DNA from: Aureibaculum marinum
Lineage (GTDB): Bacteria; Bacteroidota; Bacteroidia; Flavobacteriales; Flavobacteriaceae
Reading direction: 5' to 3'
DNA: 64,000 nt
NCBI RefSeq assembly: GCF_003813905.1
Contig: NZ_RPFJ01000006.1
Location: 310,001-374,000 of the forward strand
The position numbers and the translations under genes are program-made. Every line of letters begins with the position of its first letter. The first letter of the stretch is position 1. The notes beneath the pieces were generated by a model that searched no databases, was not told the origin of the DNA, and saw only the letters and a program-made list of their open reading frames with translations. Below, piece by piece: positions 1-7,908 of this stretch.

Positions 1-4
1 AAGA

Positions 5-442
5 TCAAGAAACTTCAACTATTTTTGGTTTTTTAGCTTCTTCTTTTTTTGCAAGATGAAATTTTAAAATACCATTTTCGTATTTTGCTTTTACATCTTC
101 ACTTTTTACAGTCTCTGGAAGCATTAATGATCTTTGAAAGGATTCATAGCTAAATTCCCTACAAGTATAATTTTCTTCTTCTTCTTTTTCCTCTGATTCT
201 TTTTCAGCAGAAATATTTAAAAGTCCTCCATCAATGGTTACATTAAAATCTTTTTTGGAATAGCCTGGAGCCGCTAATTCTATTTCAAATGTATCATCAG
301 TTTCTTTTATGTTTAAAGCTGGTTCATCTAATCTTTTCATCCATAAAGGTTCATCAAAAAAATGATTGTCATTAAATAAATTTGATGGAATAAGACCTCT
401 TCTAAAAGGCCTTCTTCTTTTTTTTAAACTTACTGGTTTCAT
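5..442 (-). CDS. Hsp20/alpha-crystallin small heat shock protein (copy 1)
   Basis: This 145-residue protein is an ATP-independent holdase chaperone of the cytoplasm. The alpha-crystallin domain spans about residues 42-140: it opens with LNIKETDDTFEIELAAPGY, carries the conserved FxRSxxLPE block (FQRSLMLPETV), and has an NGIL segment before the lysine-rich tail. The N-terminal 40 residues are basic and variable, as usual for the family. The start is an ATG at 440-442 and the stop lies 5 bases from the window edge, so the gene is complete. A second, clearly homologous copy lies at 10638-11075, and both sit behind the same FNR-type promoter architecture (here 484-526). Family assignment is firm; individual clients cannot be inferred. 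Confidence 0.95.
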   Translation of the reverse strand: MKPVSLKKRRRPFRRGLIPSNLFNDNHFFDEPLWMKRLDEPALNIKETDDTFEIELAAPGYSKKDFNVTIDGGLLNISAEKESEEKEEEENYTCREFSYESFQRSLMLPETVKSEDVKAKYENGILKFHLAKKEEAKKPKIVEVS

Positions 443-483
443 AATATTATAGTTTTAAGTTCAACTTCTTTTAAGTTACAAAT

Positions 484-526
484 CAAAAATACCCTTGTTA
501 GTTTTAAGTTGAAATGACCTAGGTCA
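484..526 (-). promoter_or_regulatory. FNR/CRP-type operator plus -7 box for hsp20 copy 1
   Basis: A perfect palindrome TGACCTAGGTCA lies at 515-526. Read leftward it is flanked as AAC-site-TTT. After 23 bp comes the -7 box TATTTTTG (484-491, minus strand), an exact TAnnTTTG. This places the operator centre near -41.5 relative to a predicted start around 479, the class II activator position. It is one of eight matching promoters in the first 11 kb. Confidence 0.75.
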
Positions 527-649
527 GTTCAGAGTTTATTAAAATAGATTATTGAAATCATTAGCTATTGCCATAACTTCAATTGTTAATAGATTTATTC
601 TTGATAATTATAGTACTAATAATAGTGATATTTAAAGGTTCTATTTGTT

Positions 650-1801
650 CTAATACCTGAAAAGAGCATTAATTTTTGAATTGGCATTAGGCATTTCATC
701 CTTTTCTAATAAATAAACGGTACCATCATTTAAAAACGTTTTAGTAACGGCCAAATTCATTAATGAAATAGTAGTGTTGTTTTCTTGAGTTTCAGTTACA
801 ATTAGAGTATTGTTTTTTTCTTTATAATTTCCAGTAATATCTGAGTCATTTAAACAGAACAACGTATCAATTTTTCCTAAAAAGGCTGCATTTAATATTT
901 CAGTGATTCCAATTGCTGTTTTTCCAGAACCTTGAGCTTCTAGAAATTCAGCAATTTTATCTTTTCGAGGTTGATCAAAAATTGAAGCCATTTCTTTCCA
1001 TGCCAACTCATGTGTTTCATAAATATCACTATTGTTTAAGTTAATTTTAATATTCTGATGGTGTAAAGTATTATAGGTATTTATATCTTTATAAATATCA
1101 AAAAGATAGTCTTGAGAAGCAATAAGTAATGGAATATTCTTTTTGTTTAATAATGGTTTAAGGCCGTCATTTATTGCTTTTAAGTACTTATTTGTTTCAT
1201 TTTTCTTTTTCCCCGAAGTAGTTTCTTGGCCGTGATACATTACTTGGTTAGAACCTCCTTGTTGCGTTCTAAATTGAAGTTCTTTTTCTTGATAGTTATA
1301 CCCATGTCTTTCTTGTTTGTTCGGAATTAAATCATCAATTATAATCTCTGTAAAACTATGATGTGTGCATTCATACAATTTAACATTGTCAAATTCTAAT
1401 AATAGCAAATAGAATTCACCATCACCTACAAGTATAGGTGTTAATGGTTTTATATAGAATGAGTTAGAAACATAATTAAATTCTTTAAAATGGATTGGTA
1501 AACAGTATTTTTTAAAGAAACCATCTGCAACAAAAATAGCTAAACCATCAGATTGTTCTCTCCAAAAAGATCCGTTATCTATTAACTCTTGCACTGGAGC
1601 TAGCATTTTGTTAATTGTACTAATGTGCATTCCATTATGAGATAGTTTATTTTTTATAATTTTTAATTGCATTTTTAAATACAATTTATCTTCATCTTGA
1701 AGCACTTTTTTACCAGCTCTGTGGGTTGGAATAAAAATGGATATACAATTGCTATAACTTACTTTAGTCAACTCTACAATTTCTTTTCTAGATAACAACA
1801 T
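650..1801 (-). CDS. baeRF-type (archaeo-eukaryotic release factor-like) protein
   Basis: The N-terminus (SYSNCISIFIPTHRAGK, followed by a QDEDKLYLKMQLK helix) is the signature of the bacterial families related to archaeal/eukaryotic release factor 1 (baeRF group), which are proposed to act on ribosomes or in RNA quality control. The C-terminal third (about 250-380) has the pattern of the eRF1 L7Ae-like domain (GKTAIGITEILNAAFLGKIDTLFC). The region corresponding to the peptidyl-transferase loop contains QGGSNQ near residue 181. I chose the ATG at 1799-1801 (383 aa); the longer frame begins with TTG at 1831, inside the predicted promoter. It belongs to the FNR-type island. Function is inferred from family only; which baeRF subfamily (3 or 7) is not resolved. 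Confidence 0.75.
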   Translation of the reverse strand: MLLSRKEIVELTKVSYSNCISIFIPTHRAGKKVLQDEDKLYLKMQLKIIKNKLSHNGMHISTINKMLAPVQELIDNGSFWREQSDGLAIFVADGFFKKYCLPIHFKEFNYVSNSFYIKPLTPILVGDGEFYLLLLEFDNVKLYECTHHSFTEIIIDDLIPNKQERHGYNYQEKELQFRTQQGGSNQVMYHGQETTSGKKKNETNKYLKAINDGLKPLLNKKNIPLLIASQDYLFDIYKDINTYNTLHHQNIKINLNNSDIYETHELAWKEMASIFDQPRKDKIAEFLEAQGSGKTAIGITEILNAAFLGKIDTLFCLNDSDITGNYKEKNNTLIVTETQENNTTISLMNLAVTKTFLNDGTVYLLEKDEMPNANSKINALFRY

Positions 1802-1827
1802 GGCTTTTATATTTTCTGATTTATTAT

Positions 1828-1869
1828 CCAAATTACATGAAATAAGATATTTGGAAATGATATAGGTCA
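1828..1869 (-). promoter_or_regulatory. FNR/CRP-type operator plus -7 box for the baeRF gene
   Basis: In gene orientation the operator reads TGACCTATATCA (1858-1869) with AAAC before and TTT after. After 22 bp comes TAATTTGG (1828-1835), which matches five of six fixed positions of TAnnTTTG. The implied start near 1822 fits an ATG at 1801 and excludes the upstream TTG at 1831 as the start codon. Confidence 0.65.
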
Positions 1870-1896
1870 GTTTAAGTATAAAAAATAAAGCTAAAC

Positions 1897-1939
1897 TGAT
1901 TTACATCATGTTTATTCATGGGGTTTTATTGTACTTTCA
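1897..1939 (+). promoter_or_regulatory. FNR/CRP-type operator plus -7 box for the sigma-like/mla operon
   Basis: The operator TGATTTACATCA (1897-1908) is flanked by AAC and TG. It is identical to the operator of the split-barrel gene at 5862-5873 read in that gene's direction. After 23 bp lies TACTTTCA (1932-1939), a weaker -7 match (TA..TT kept). The predicted start near 1945 precedes the ATG at 1975. Operators for the two divergent genes lie only 27 bp apart. Confidence 0.6.
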
Positions 1940-1974
1940 TAATAATTATTATTAACTCTTTAATATATATAATC

Positions 1975-2676
1975 ATGATTACACAAGAATTATCACAATT
2001 AAGAAAAGAGAATAATTTTGACCATTTCTATGAGAAAATTTTAGCTTTTGAACCAAGTTTAAAAGAATTTATTTCTAGAAAATTACATCTAGCTGAGAAT
2101 TTAGGAATCATTGATAAAAAATTTTACAAGCCCAATGATATCTTAGACGATGTTTACCTTGAGGTTTTTAATAATTTCAATAATAAAATTAATGCAAAAG
2201 ATTTAAGAAAAAAGCTTTTTATAAAAAGTGTTGAAAAAATAGATGAAAAAACCATCTTAGGACATCAATTGGATAATCATATTAATAGTGATAAAATCTT
2301 AAAAGAAGAATTACAAACATTAAATGAAAAATATACAGTAGATGGTGATGGAGATTTTATTTTATATGATGAATTAGACGATATTTCTTATCATCAAGAT
2401 GATTTTAAGCCTTCAAATTTAATTTTAGATGATTCTTTAGAAAAGCTAATGCTAGAAAAACTGAATTTAGAGAATTCTACACTAGAGTCAGTAAAAAAGA
2501 AAAAACTGTTTGGAGGTTTGTTTTATAATCTTCCTCCAGCAAGTAAATCTATTATTGAATTGCATATCTATGGAAATCAGAGTGTTGAAGATATTTCAGA
2601 AATAATGAATATCCAACGGAAAATGGTTGAACAAGTAATTGAAAGTGTAAAAGAAAAATTTAAGTTAATCTTATAA
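1975..2676 (+). CDS. Sigma-70-like protein with region-4 helix-turn-helix
   Basis: The last 50 of 233 residues (LPPASKSIIELHIYGNQSVEDISEIMNI) look like sigma-70 region 4, with a hydrophobic helix, a turn and a recognition helix. The N-terminal part (PNDILDDVYLEVFNNF) faintly resembles region 2, and between them sits an acidic insert (DGDGDFILYDELDDI). No convincing -10 recognition motif is visible, so it may be a divergent sigma factor or a regulator built from sigma parts. The ATG at 1975 was chosen: an upstream frame start at 1918 would add an unlikely poly-isoleucine leader and lies upstream of the predicted transcription start. It is followed after 41 bp by the MlaE-like permease, so it probably heads that operon. 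Confidence 0.6.
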   Translation: MITQELSQLRKENNFDHFYEKILAFEPSLKEFISRKLHLAENLGIIDKKFYKPNDILDDVYLEVFNNFNNKINAKDLRKKLFIKSVEKIDEKTILGHQLDNHINSDKILKEELQTLNEKYTVDGDGDFILYDELDDISYHQDDFKPSNLILDDSLEKLMLEKLNLENSTLESVKKKKLFGGLFYNLPPASKSIIELHIYGNQSVEDISEIMNIQRKMVEQVIESVKEKFKLIL

Positions 2677-2717
2677 CATAGTATGCTTTTTATATTTTTC
2701 AAAAGAACTTAAATGAA

Positions 2718-3503
2718 ATGAGTAAAGCATCTATACATTTAACTAACAAAATTGAATCCTTTTTTGAAGAAATAGGGGAGTTGTCTTATTTCGCAAGTCG
2801 TTTTTTTAAAGAACTTTTTTCAAGACCTTTTGAAATTAAAGAATTGTTGAGACAATGTTATAATATGGGCAATCGCTCACTGTTGTTAGTAGGAGTTACA
2901 GGTTTTATTTTAGGTTTGGTTTTTACCTTACAATCGAGGCCTACATTAATGCAGTTTGGTGCAGAATCTTGGATGCCAAATATGGTTAGTATTTCAATTG
3001 TACGAGAAATTGGTCCTGTTATTATTTCATTAATTTGTGCTGGTAAAATTGGATCAGGGATGGGAGCAGAATTAGGATCAATGCGTGTTACAGAGCAAAT
3101 TGATGCTATGGAGGTTTCAGGAACTAATCCTTTTAAGTATTTGGTGGTCACACGTATTTTAGCTGCAACCTTAATGTTGCCTCTACTTATAGTTTTTGGA
3201 GATGCTGTTGCGTTATTAGGATCTGCTATTGTAGAAAATTTAAAAGGAGAGGTTTCATTTTTATTGTATTTTAATCAGGTAGCAAAAGCGTTATCTTATT
3301 CTGATATTATACCTGCAACTATAAAGTCTATTTTCTTTGGTTTTGCAATTGGAGTAGTGGGCACTTACAAAGGTTACAATTGTAAAAAAGGAACTGTTGG
3401 TGTTGGAGAAGCCTCAAATGCAGCTGTAGTTTATACTTCTATGCTGTTGTTTATAATTGATTTTATTGCAGTTTTTATTGCTGATATATTTTTTGAAGTT
3501 TAA
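2718..3503 (+). CDS. MlaE-family ABC transporter permease
   Basis: This 261-residue inner-membrane protein is the permease of an MCE-type lipid transporter, which moves phospholipids between the inner and outer membranes in Gram-negative bacteria. The signature stretch SIVREIGPVIISLICAGKIG and the EQIDAMEVSGTNP loop (about 130-145) are diagnostic for MlaE. Hydrophobic segments lie around 55-75, 90-120, 150-185 and 205-258. It is followed after 2 bp by the ATPase gene and then the MlaD-like gene, giving the standard E-F-D order. No MlaB or MlaC homologue is present in the window, which is common for Bacteroidota. Family is certain; direction of transport and substrate are not shown. Confidence 0.93.
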   Translation: MSKASIHLTNKIESFFEEIGELSYFASRFFKELFSRPFEIKELLRQCYNMGNRSLLLVGVTGFILGLVFTLQSRPTLMQFGAESWMPNMVSISIVREIGPVIISLICAGKIGSGMGAELGSMRVTEQIDAMEVSGTNPFKYLVVTRILAATLMLPLLIVFGDAVALLGSAIVENLKGEVSFLLYFNQVAKALSYSDIIPATIKSIFFGFAIGVVGTYKGYNCKKGTVGVGEASNAAVVYTSMLLFIIDFIAVFIADIFFEV

Positions 3504-3505
3504 TT

Positions 3506-4246
3506 ATGGATATTTCAAAAAACACATTACCCGTTTTAAAAATAGAAAACTTAAAGAAAAGTTTTGGAGATAATCATGTTTTAAATGGATTCTCATTAGA
3601 ATTGTATAAAGGGGAAAACTTGGTAATTATGGGTAAATCTGGATCAGGCAAATCTGTAATGGTTAAATGTTTAATGGGACTTATGCAACACGATAGTGGA
3701 ACCATTGAAATTATGGGGAATAAAATTTCTCAACTTTCTCAAAATGAATTAAATAGTTTGAGAACCCAAGTGGGATTTCTTTTTCAAGGAAGTGCACTAT
3801 ACGATTCTATGACAGTGCGTGAAAATTTAGAATTTCCTTTACGCACACATCCTGAAAGGTTACAACAAAAAGAGGTTTTAGTAGAAGAAGCTTTGGAAAA
3901 TGTAGGCCTAAAACACACTGTAGATTTAATGCCAGATGAACTTTCTGGAGGTATGAAACGAAGAGTAGCTCTGGCTAGAGCAATTATTTTAAAACCAAAA
4001 ATTATTATATATGATGAACCAACCACAGGTTTAGATCCTATTACATCAAAAGAAATTATACAATTGATGAGCGATATACAACAGAAATATGGCACTTCAT
4101 CATTAATTATTACTCATGATATAGATTGTGCTAGAGTTATAGCTAACCGAATAATTTTACTTATCGATGGAATTAATTATGTGGAAGGTGATTTTGTACA
4201 ATTATCAAAATCAATTGATAAAAAAATACAAGCATTTTTTAAATAA
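3506..4246 (+). CDS. MlaF-family ABC transporter ATP-binding protein
   Basis: This is the ATPase that powers the MlaE-like permease, in 246 residues. The Walker A motif GKSGSGKS is at 43-50, the ABC signature LSGGMKRR starts at 146, and Walker B IIIYDE is at 166-171, followed by the D-loop TTGLDP and the switch histidine in ITHD near 204. All catalytic residues are intact. The Q-loop region FLFQGSALYDSMTVRENLEFPL is typical of MlaF. It starts 2 bp after the permease stop, which implies translational coupling, and is followed after 79 bp by the MCE-domain gene. Confidence 0.93.
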   Translation: MDISKNTLPVLKIENLKKSFGDNHVLNGFSLELYKGENLVIMGKSGSGKSVMVKCLMGLMQHDSGTIEIMGNKISQLSQNELNSLRTQVGFLFQGSALYDSMTVRENLEFPLRTHPERLQQKEVLVEEALENVGLKHTVDLMPDELSGGMKRRVALARAIILKPKIIIYDEPTTGLDPITSKEIIQLMSDIQQKYGTSSLIITHDIDCARVIANRIILLIDGINYVEGDFVQLSKSIDKKIQAFFK

Positions 4247-4325
4247 GTAGTATGGTTGTAAAAAATAAAAGTAATAATCGATTAGAATAACTATTTGCAT
4301 AAACAAATGCTAAAATTATATAGGG

Positions 4326-5303
4326 ATGAGACAATCAAAATCACAAAAATTCAGGTTAGGTTTATTTGTAGTTATTAGCACATTTTTGTTAATAATAACA
4401 CTCTATTTTGTTGGAAACAAACAAAATATTTTTGGAAAAACATTTAAAATTAGTGCTGTTTTTAATAATGTAAACGGATTAATGTTGGGTAATAATGTGA
4501 GGTATTCTGGTATAAATGTAGGTACCGTAAAAAAAATAGAAATGATCAATGATACTACCATTTGTGTTGATATGATTATTGAAGACAAAATTTTACCACA
4601 TTTAAAGAAAAATGCCATTGCTGCTATTAGCTCTGACGGTCTTGTAGGTAGCATGGTAATAAATATTGTACCAAATAAGGAAACTGAAGCTCAATTACAA
4701 CCTGGAGATACCATAAAATCTTTTAGTAAAATTTCAACTGATAACATTCTATCCTCGTTGAATACCACCGGTGATAATGCAGCTCTTTTAACTGCAGATC
4801 TTTTGGAAACTGTAAAAACTATCAATTCAGGAAAAGGAACTTTAGGTAAACTTATTAGTGATGAGGGTATGGCTATCGATTTAAAAGAAACTATAACAGC
4901 TTTAAAAAATGCAAGTTTTGAGGCTTCCAATGTGATAAAAAATTTGAATAAAATTATTAGTTCTGTAAATTATGATAATAGTTTGGCAGCAGTTTTTTTG
5001 AGTGATTCTTTAGCTGCAACTAAAATGAAAACGATAATTAATAATTTAGAAAAATCTAGTATAGGAATAGATTCTGTAATAAGTAATATTGACGAAGTTA
5101 CTGCACAATTTAAAAATGGAAAGGGGGCCTTAAATTATATATTAAATGATACTATTTTGGTGAAAAATATTGATAGTACCATGATAAATATTAAAAAAGG
5201 AAGTGTAAAATTAAATGAGGATTTAGAAGCTTTAAAACACAACTTTTTGTTCAGAAGGTATTTTAGAAAATTAGAAAAAGAGCAAAAGAAAAATAATAAT
5301 TAG
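4326..5303 (+). CDS. MlaD-family MCE domain protein
   Basis: This 325-residue protein has one N-terminal transmembrane anchor (about residues 9-28: LGLFVVISTFLLIITLYFVG). The MCE domain at about 38-120 contains the NVRYSGINVGTVKKI core seen in MlaD/Mce substrate-binding rings. The remainder (about 140-320) is helical, serine- and asparagine-rich and probably coiled, as in the longer Bacteroidota forms, and ends in a basic tail. It would form the periplasmic lipid-binding ring of the transporter. It is the last gene of the operon that begins at 1975; the region downstream to the converging gene at 5357 is only 53 bp. Confidence 0.9.
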   Translation: MRQSKSQKFRLGLFVVISTFLLIITLYFVGNKQNIFGKTFKISAVFNNVNGLMLGNNVRYSGINVGTVKKIEMINDTTICVDMIIEDKILPHLKKNAIAAISSDGLVGSMVINIVPNKETEAQLQPGDTIKSFSKISTDNILSSLNTTGDNAALLTADLLETVKTINSGKGTLGKLISDEGMAIDLKETITALKNASFEASNVIKNLNKIISSVNYDNSLAAVFLSDSLAATKMKTIINNLEKSSIGIDSVISNIDEVTAQFKNGKGALNYILNDTILVKNIDSTMINIKKGSVKLNEDLEALKHNFLFRRYFRKLEKEQKKNNN

Positions 5304-5356
5304 GATATGTTTCTAGTGAAGTTAATTTTTTTTAATTAAAATTTATTTTAACTAAA

Positions 5357-5812
5357 TTATAAAATACGCTGTTTTCCTGAAAAATCAATAATTTTAATAC
5401 GATATACTATTGGTTGTCCTTCACCGTATATTTGCTGTGAGAAATCACTAACAAATTGAACCTCCATGTTATCTTCTTTATTTACCAAGTATTTTACTCC
5501 TCTGGTAAATTGATGTAATTGTTCTTTAGCAGTTTCTCCACTGAGTTCTTCAAATGTGCCATGTACTAATACAGATTTCCATTGATTTACAGAAGTAATT
5601 TCGGTAATAAGAAAGATAACTGAATTTTGTTTTCTCATACCGTCTATTTTCTTTCCTTCCAATGAATAACTAATTAATTTATCATCAGCAGTATTAAAAT
5701 AATACGTAATAGGTACTACAATAGGAATACTACCAGATATATAACCTAAGTGTCCAATATAATTGTTACTAATAATCTGAAGGCATTCTTTTGTAGATAA
5801 ATCGGTTACCAT
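5357..5812 (-). CDS. Pyridoxamine 5'-phosphate oxidase-like flavin split-barrel protein
   Basis: This 151-residue protein has the split-barrel flavin-binding fold of the NimA/PNPOx-like group. The start CLQIISNNYIGHLGYISGSIPIVVPITYYFN is the typical first beta hairpin, and WKSVLVHGTFEEL is the later core strand. Family members bind FMN, haem or F420 and reduce small molecules; the actual reaction here is unknown. Start ATG is at 5810-5812. The upstream FNR-type promoter (5831-5873) is one of the cleanest in the island, leaving a leader of only about 14 nt. Comparable split-barrel proteins occur in hypoxia or dormancy regulons elsewhere, which suits the context. Confidence 0.85.
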   Translation of the reverse strand: MVTDLSTKECLQIISNNYIGHLGYISGSIPIVVPITYYFNTADDKLISYSLEGKKIDGMRKQNSVIFLITEITSVNQWKSVLVHGTFEELSGETAKEQLHQFTRGVKYLVNKEDNMEVQFVSDFSQQIYGEGQPIVYRIKIIDFSGKQRIL

Positions 5813-5830
5813 GCTCTAGTTTTTATATTT

Positions 5831-5873
5831 TAAATATAAGCACATTAGAGTAATTAAAAAATGATGTAAATCA
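5831..5873 (-). promoter_or_regulatory. FNR/CRP-type operator plus -7 box for the split-barrel gene
   Basis: In gene orientation the operator reads TGATTTACATCA (5862-5873), flanked by AAAC and TTT. After 23 bp the -7 box is TATATTTA (5831-5838). The inferred transcription start near 5826 is just upstream of the ATG at 5812. Confidence 0.72.
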
Positions 5874-5970
5874 GTTTTTAGCTGCTTTTTCTAACTAAAG
5901 TAATGTTTAATTTGTTGTATTTCAATACTTTTTGCTTTTTTTAAGAAGGGTGTTTTATACTCTGAAAGGT

Positions 5971-7194
5971 TTATTTATTAAAAAAATCACAAACTTTTTT
6001 AAACATTAATTTAAAATTTTTATCTACTTTTTTAGATTTTGAATTGTCCATAGGAAAAGGGTTTTCGTGAGTATAATCAAAGTCAAAATCTAATTCATCT
6101 ACCGTAATATTAATATTGCGATAAGCACCTTTTAAGGTGTTTGAGATTTCAAAAGGAGGTATTACTTCATCTTTTTTTAAGGCAATTGCATACAATTGGT
6201 TTTCATATTTTTTAAGTAAAGACTGTCTAAAATCCATCATTTTTTGATAATCTAACATAGATGAAAAAACTTTCCCTTCGAAATGATCTTCTTTTATGTA
6301 ATGATGAAGTAAATTGTCTTTTTGTAAAATTTTATCAAAATGTTCTACTAAAAAAGAATACAGAGCTACATTAGCTTCACTATCTAAAATAAATTTTGAA
6401 ACTGGAGAATATCTATTAAATGTAGCTCCACTACAAAACAAACAAACCTTTGCATGGTTAAAGTAATTGTTATAGTTAGTCAATTTTAAAATTTGAGATA
6501 GAAATCCACCAATTGAGTAGCCAAACATATTGAATTCAAAATTTTTTTCAATATGTGGGTTGTTTCCTTTTTTACAATCTTCAATCCACTGTATAATATC
6601 ATAATAACTTTGTAGTCCAGACCAAATAAAACGTTGAGGCATTGCATGTAAACGCATACTAATGGCAACATTTGATAGGGTAGAGTTTACAATATTTGGG
6701 AATCTACTTTTTCTATCTTCACTTAATTTGTACATTTCTCTTTTTCCACTCCACAGTTGAGGTGCTCGTTGCATATGAAAAGCAATAGGAAAAAGTATTA
6801 CAGCACTGTCAGTACCTTCACTAATTGCTTTTGCCCAAGGCAAGTATTTGTACCAATCCTTTTCATTAAATCCATGTAAAAGAATGGTTGCTTTGTCAGC
6901 TTTTTTTATGCCCTTTGGCTTCACAATTTGATAGTTGAATCTTTGATTTTCTTCTACGTAAGTATCCTTGATATAGACATTATCTTTGATAGTACCAATT
7001 TTATTAAAAAAATGAAAATTTGGTTTAAGGATTTCTTGATGTACATCACAATAATATTCCTTTTTACCTAATAATATTTTATGTGAATTGGAATTAAAAG
7101 GTTCTTCATGCAGTTCAATAGTATCAATAGATTTGTTAATGAAAGGAGGTGAAAAAATATTTTTTAAGGCATAGTAGCTGTCAGTATAATTCAT
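5971..7194 (-). CDS. Alpha/beta-hydrolase fold protein (407 aa)
   Basis: The nucleophile elbow GYSIGG (225-230, serine 227) and the oxyanion segment TILLHGFNEKDWYKYLPWAK (about 103-122) show an alpha/beta hydrolase. An acid in LKKDEVIPP and a late histidine in FDYTHENPFP are candidates for the rest of the catalytic triad. The N-terminal 95 residues form an extra domain of unknown function. No signal peptide is visible, so it is cytoplasmic. The protein resembles long uncharacterised Bacteroidota hydrolases rather than any named esterase; substrate unknown. It is driven from its own FNR-type promoter (7286-7327), with a predicted leader of about 85 nt. Confidence 0.75.
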   Translation of the reverse strand: MNYTDSYYALKNIFSPPFINKSIDTIELHEEPFNSNSHKILLGKKEYYCDVHQEILKPNFHFFNKIGTIKDNVYIKDTYVEENQRFNYQIVKPKGIKKADKATILLHGFNEKDWYKYLPWAKAISEGTDSAVILFPIAFHMQRAPQLWSGKREMYKLSEDRKSRFPNIVNSTLSNVAISMRLHAMPQRFIWSGLQSYYDIIQWIEDCKKGNNPHIEKNFEFNMFGYSIGGFLSQILKLTNYNNYFNHAKVCLFCSGATFNRYSPVSKFILDSEANVALYSFLVEHFDKILQKDNLLHHYIKEDHFEGKVFSSMLDYQKMMDFRQSLLKKYENQLYAIALKKDEVIPPFEISNTLKGAYRNINITVDELDFDFDYTHENPFPMDNSKSKKVDKNFKLMFKKVCDFFNK

Positions 7195-7285
7195 ATAAAT
7201 ATAGTGTTATTCTGTTTGTTAAGACAATCATTTACCTATAAAAATGAGCATATTATTATTGTAATAATAATTCTAAATACGACTA

Positions 7286-7327
7286 CAAAATTATAATTAA
7301 TTAACCTAGAAAAAATGACTTTTATCA
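7286..7327 (-). promoter_or_regulatory. FNR/CRP-type operator plus -7 box for the alpha/beta hydrolase
   Basis: In gene orientation the operator is TGATAAAAGTCA (7316-7327), flanked by AAAC and TTTT. After 22 bp the -7 box is TAATTTTG (7286-7293), an exact TAnnTTTG. The core is the least palindromic of the eight, but position, flanks and spacing all agree. Confidence 0.65.
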
Positions 7328-7409
7328 GTTTTAAATAATTAGAAAATAAGAGGTATTATATTTATTCTATAAGCATTACTAAAAAAAGGATAATATTAAA
7401 TGCTAAAAC

Positions 7410-7452
7410 TGATGTAGGTCATTTTAATTTATAAATCATGTAGTTACATTTG
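7410..7452 (+). promoter_or_regulatory. FNR/CRP-type promoter pointing into non-coding DNA
   Basis: The operator TGATGTAGGTCA (7410-7421), flanked by AAAC and TTTT, is followed after 23 bp by TACATTTG (7445-7452), an exact -7 element. The predicted transcription start is near 7457. No open reading frame follows; the next strong signal is a terminator at 7681-7717. Confidence 0.7.
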
Positions 7453-7456
7453 ATAA

Positions 7457-7712
7457 TAATAAGAAAGATAAGTTCCTTGAAATAAATCTATGAGATGGAT
7501 ATAGAATAAAATTAACAAACTTAAATTTTTAAAGTGGTTAGTTTCTGTGTCTTGTTTCATTTTAAATAGTTGCTATGAATAGAAAGATTTAAGAGTTCTT
7601 TTTAAGCTAATATGGTTTGTGAATTGTTTAAAAGCAATTTATGAGTTAAGAAATGGTTTAAAAAAAGTTTTTAAATCGGTAAGAACAGGAAGTGACAACT
7701 TCCTGTTCTTTT
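7457..7712 (+). ncRNA. Candidate small RNA (about 255 nt) under FNR-type control
   Basis: The segment runs from a predicted class II activator promoter to a 13-bp terminator hairpin. I read its ATG codons and each opens only a very short frame: ATG-TAG just upstream, then frames of 4, 5, 10 and 2 codons. The longest is a 10-codon frame near 7611, so a protein product is unlikely. The arrangement resembles enterobacterial FnrS, an FNR-activated Hfq-dependent small RNA, but only in logic, not in sequence. The start is inferred from promoter geometry; the end is the U-tract of the terminator. A long leader for the DUF302 gene is an alternative, but two terminators would have to be read through. 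Confidence 0.55.
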
Positions 7713-7717
7713 CCTTT
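7681..7717 (+). terminator. Strong intrinsic terminator of the candidate small RNA
   Basis: A perfect 13-bp stem (7681-7693 with 7698-7710, AAGAACAGGAAGT) encloses the loop GACA and is followed by TTCCTTT. No gene ends nearby on the plus strand, which is the main reason to suspect a non-coding transcript. Confidence 0.8.
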
Positions 7718-7908
7718 AAATGTATGCATATTTCAACTTTGTACTTTTTTATTGTAATATTGAAATAGAAAAAAAGAGTTTTAAGAAGTGAATTTTACTT
7801 TGATATGTGTTGTTAAAATAACAAGAATTGATATACCTATAATTAAAGTTAAAATAGCAATAAAACTCTAATACAGAGAACAGGAAAGCATCACTATGCT
7901 TTCCTGTT
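7718..7908 (+). ncRNA. Possible second non-coding transcript between two terminators
   Basis: The stretch lacks an open reading frame yet ends in its own strong terminator (7879-7917), directly after the terminator at 7681-7717. A TAATATTG at 7755-7762 is a near match to a -7 box, and an inverted repeat TTGTTA-AAA-TAACAA lies at 7810-7824. No FNR-type operator was found here. The transcript is inferred only from the orphan terminator; its start is not defined. Confidence 0.3.

Noticed and set aside
1918-1974. Longer frame start for the sigma-like protein (20 extra residues, mostly isoleucine).
   Set aside because: It lies upstream of the predicted transcription start and inside the promoter spacer, and the composition is unlike coding sequence nearby.
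5304-5356. AT-rich inverted repeat AGTTAA...TTAACT between the converging mlaD and split-barrel genes.
   Set aside because: It has almost no G-C pairs and mismatches in the middle; too weak to call a terminator.
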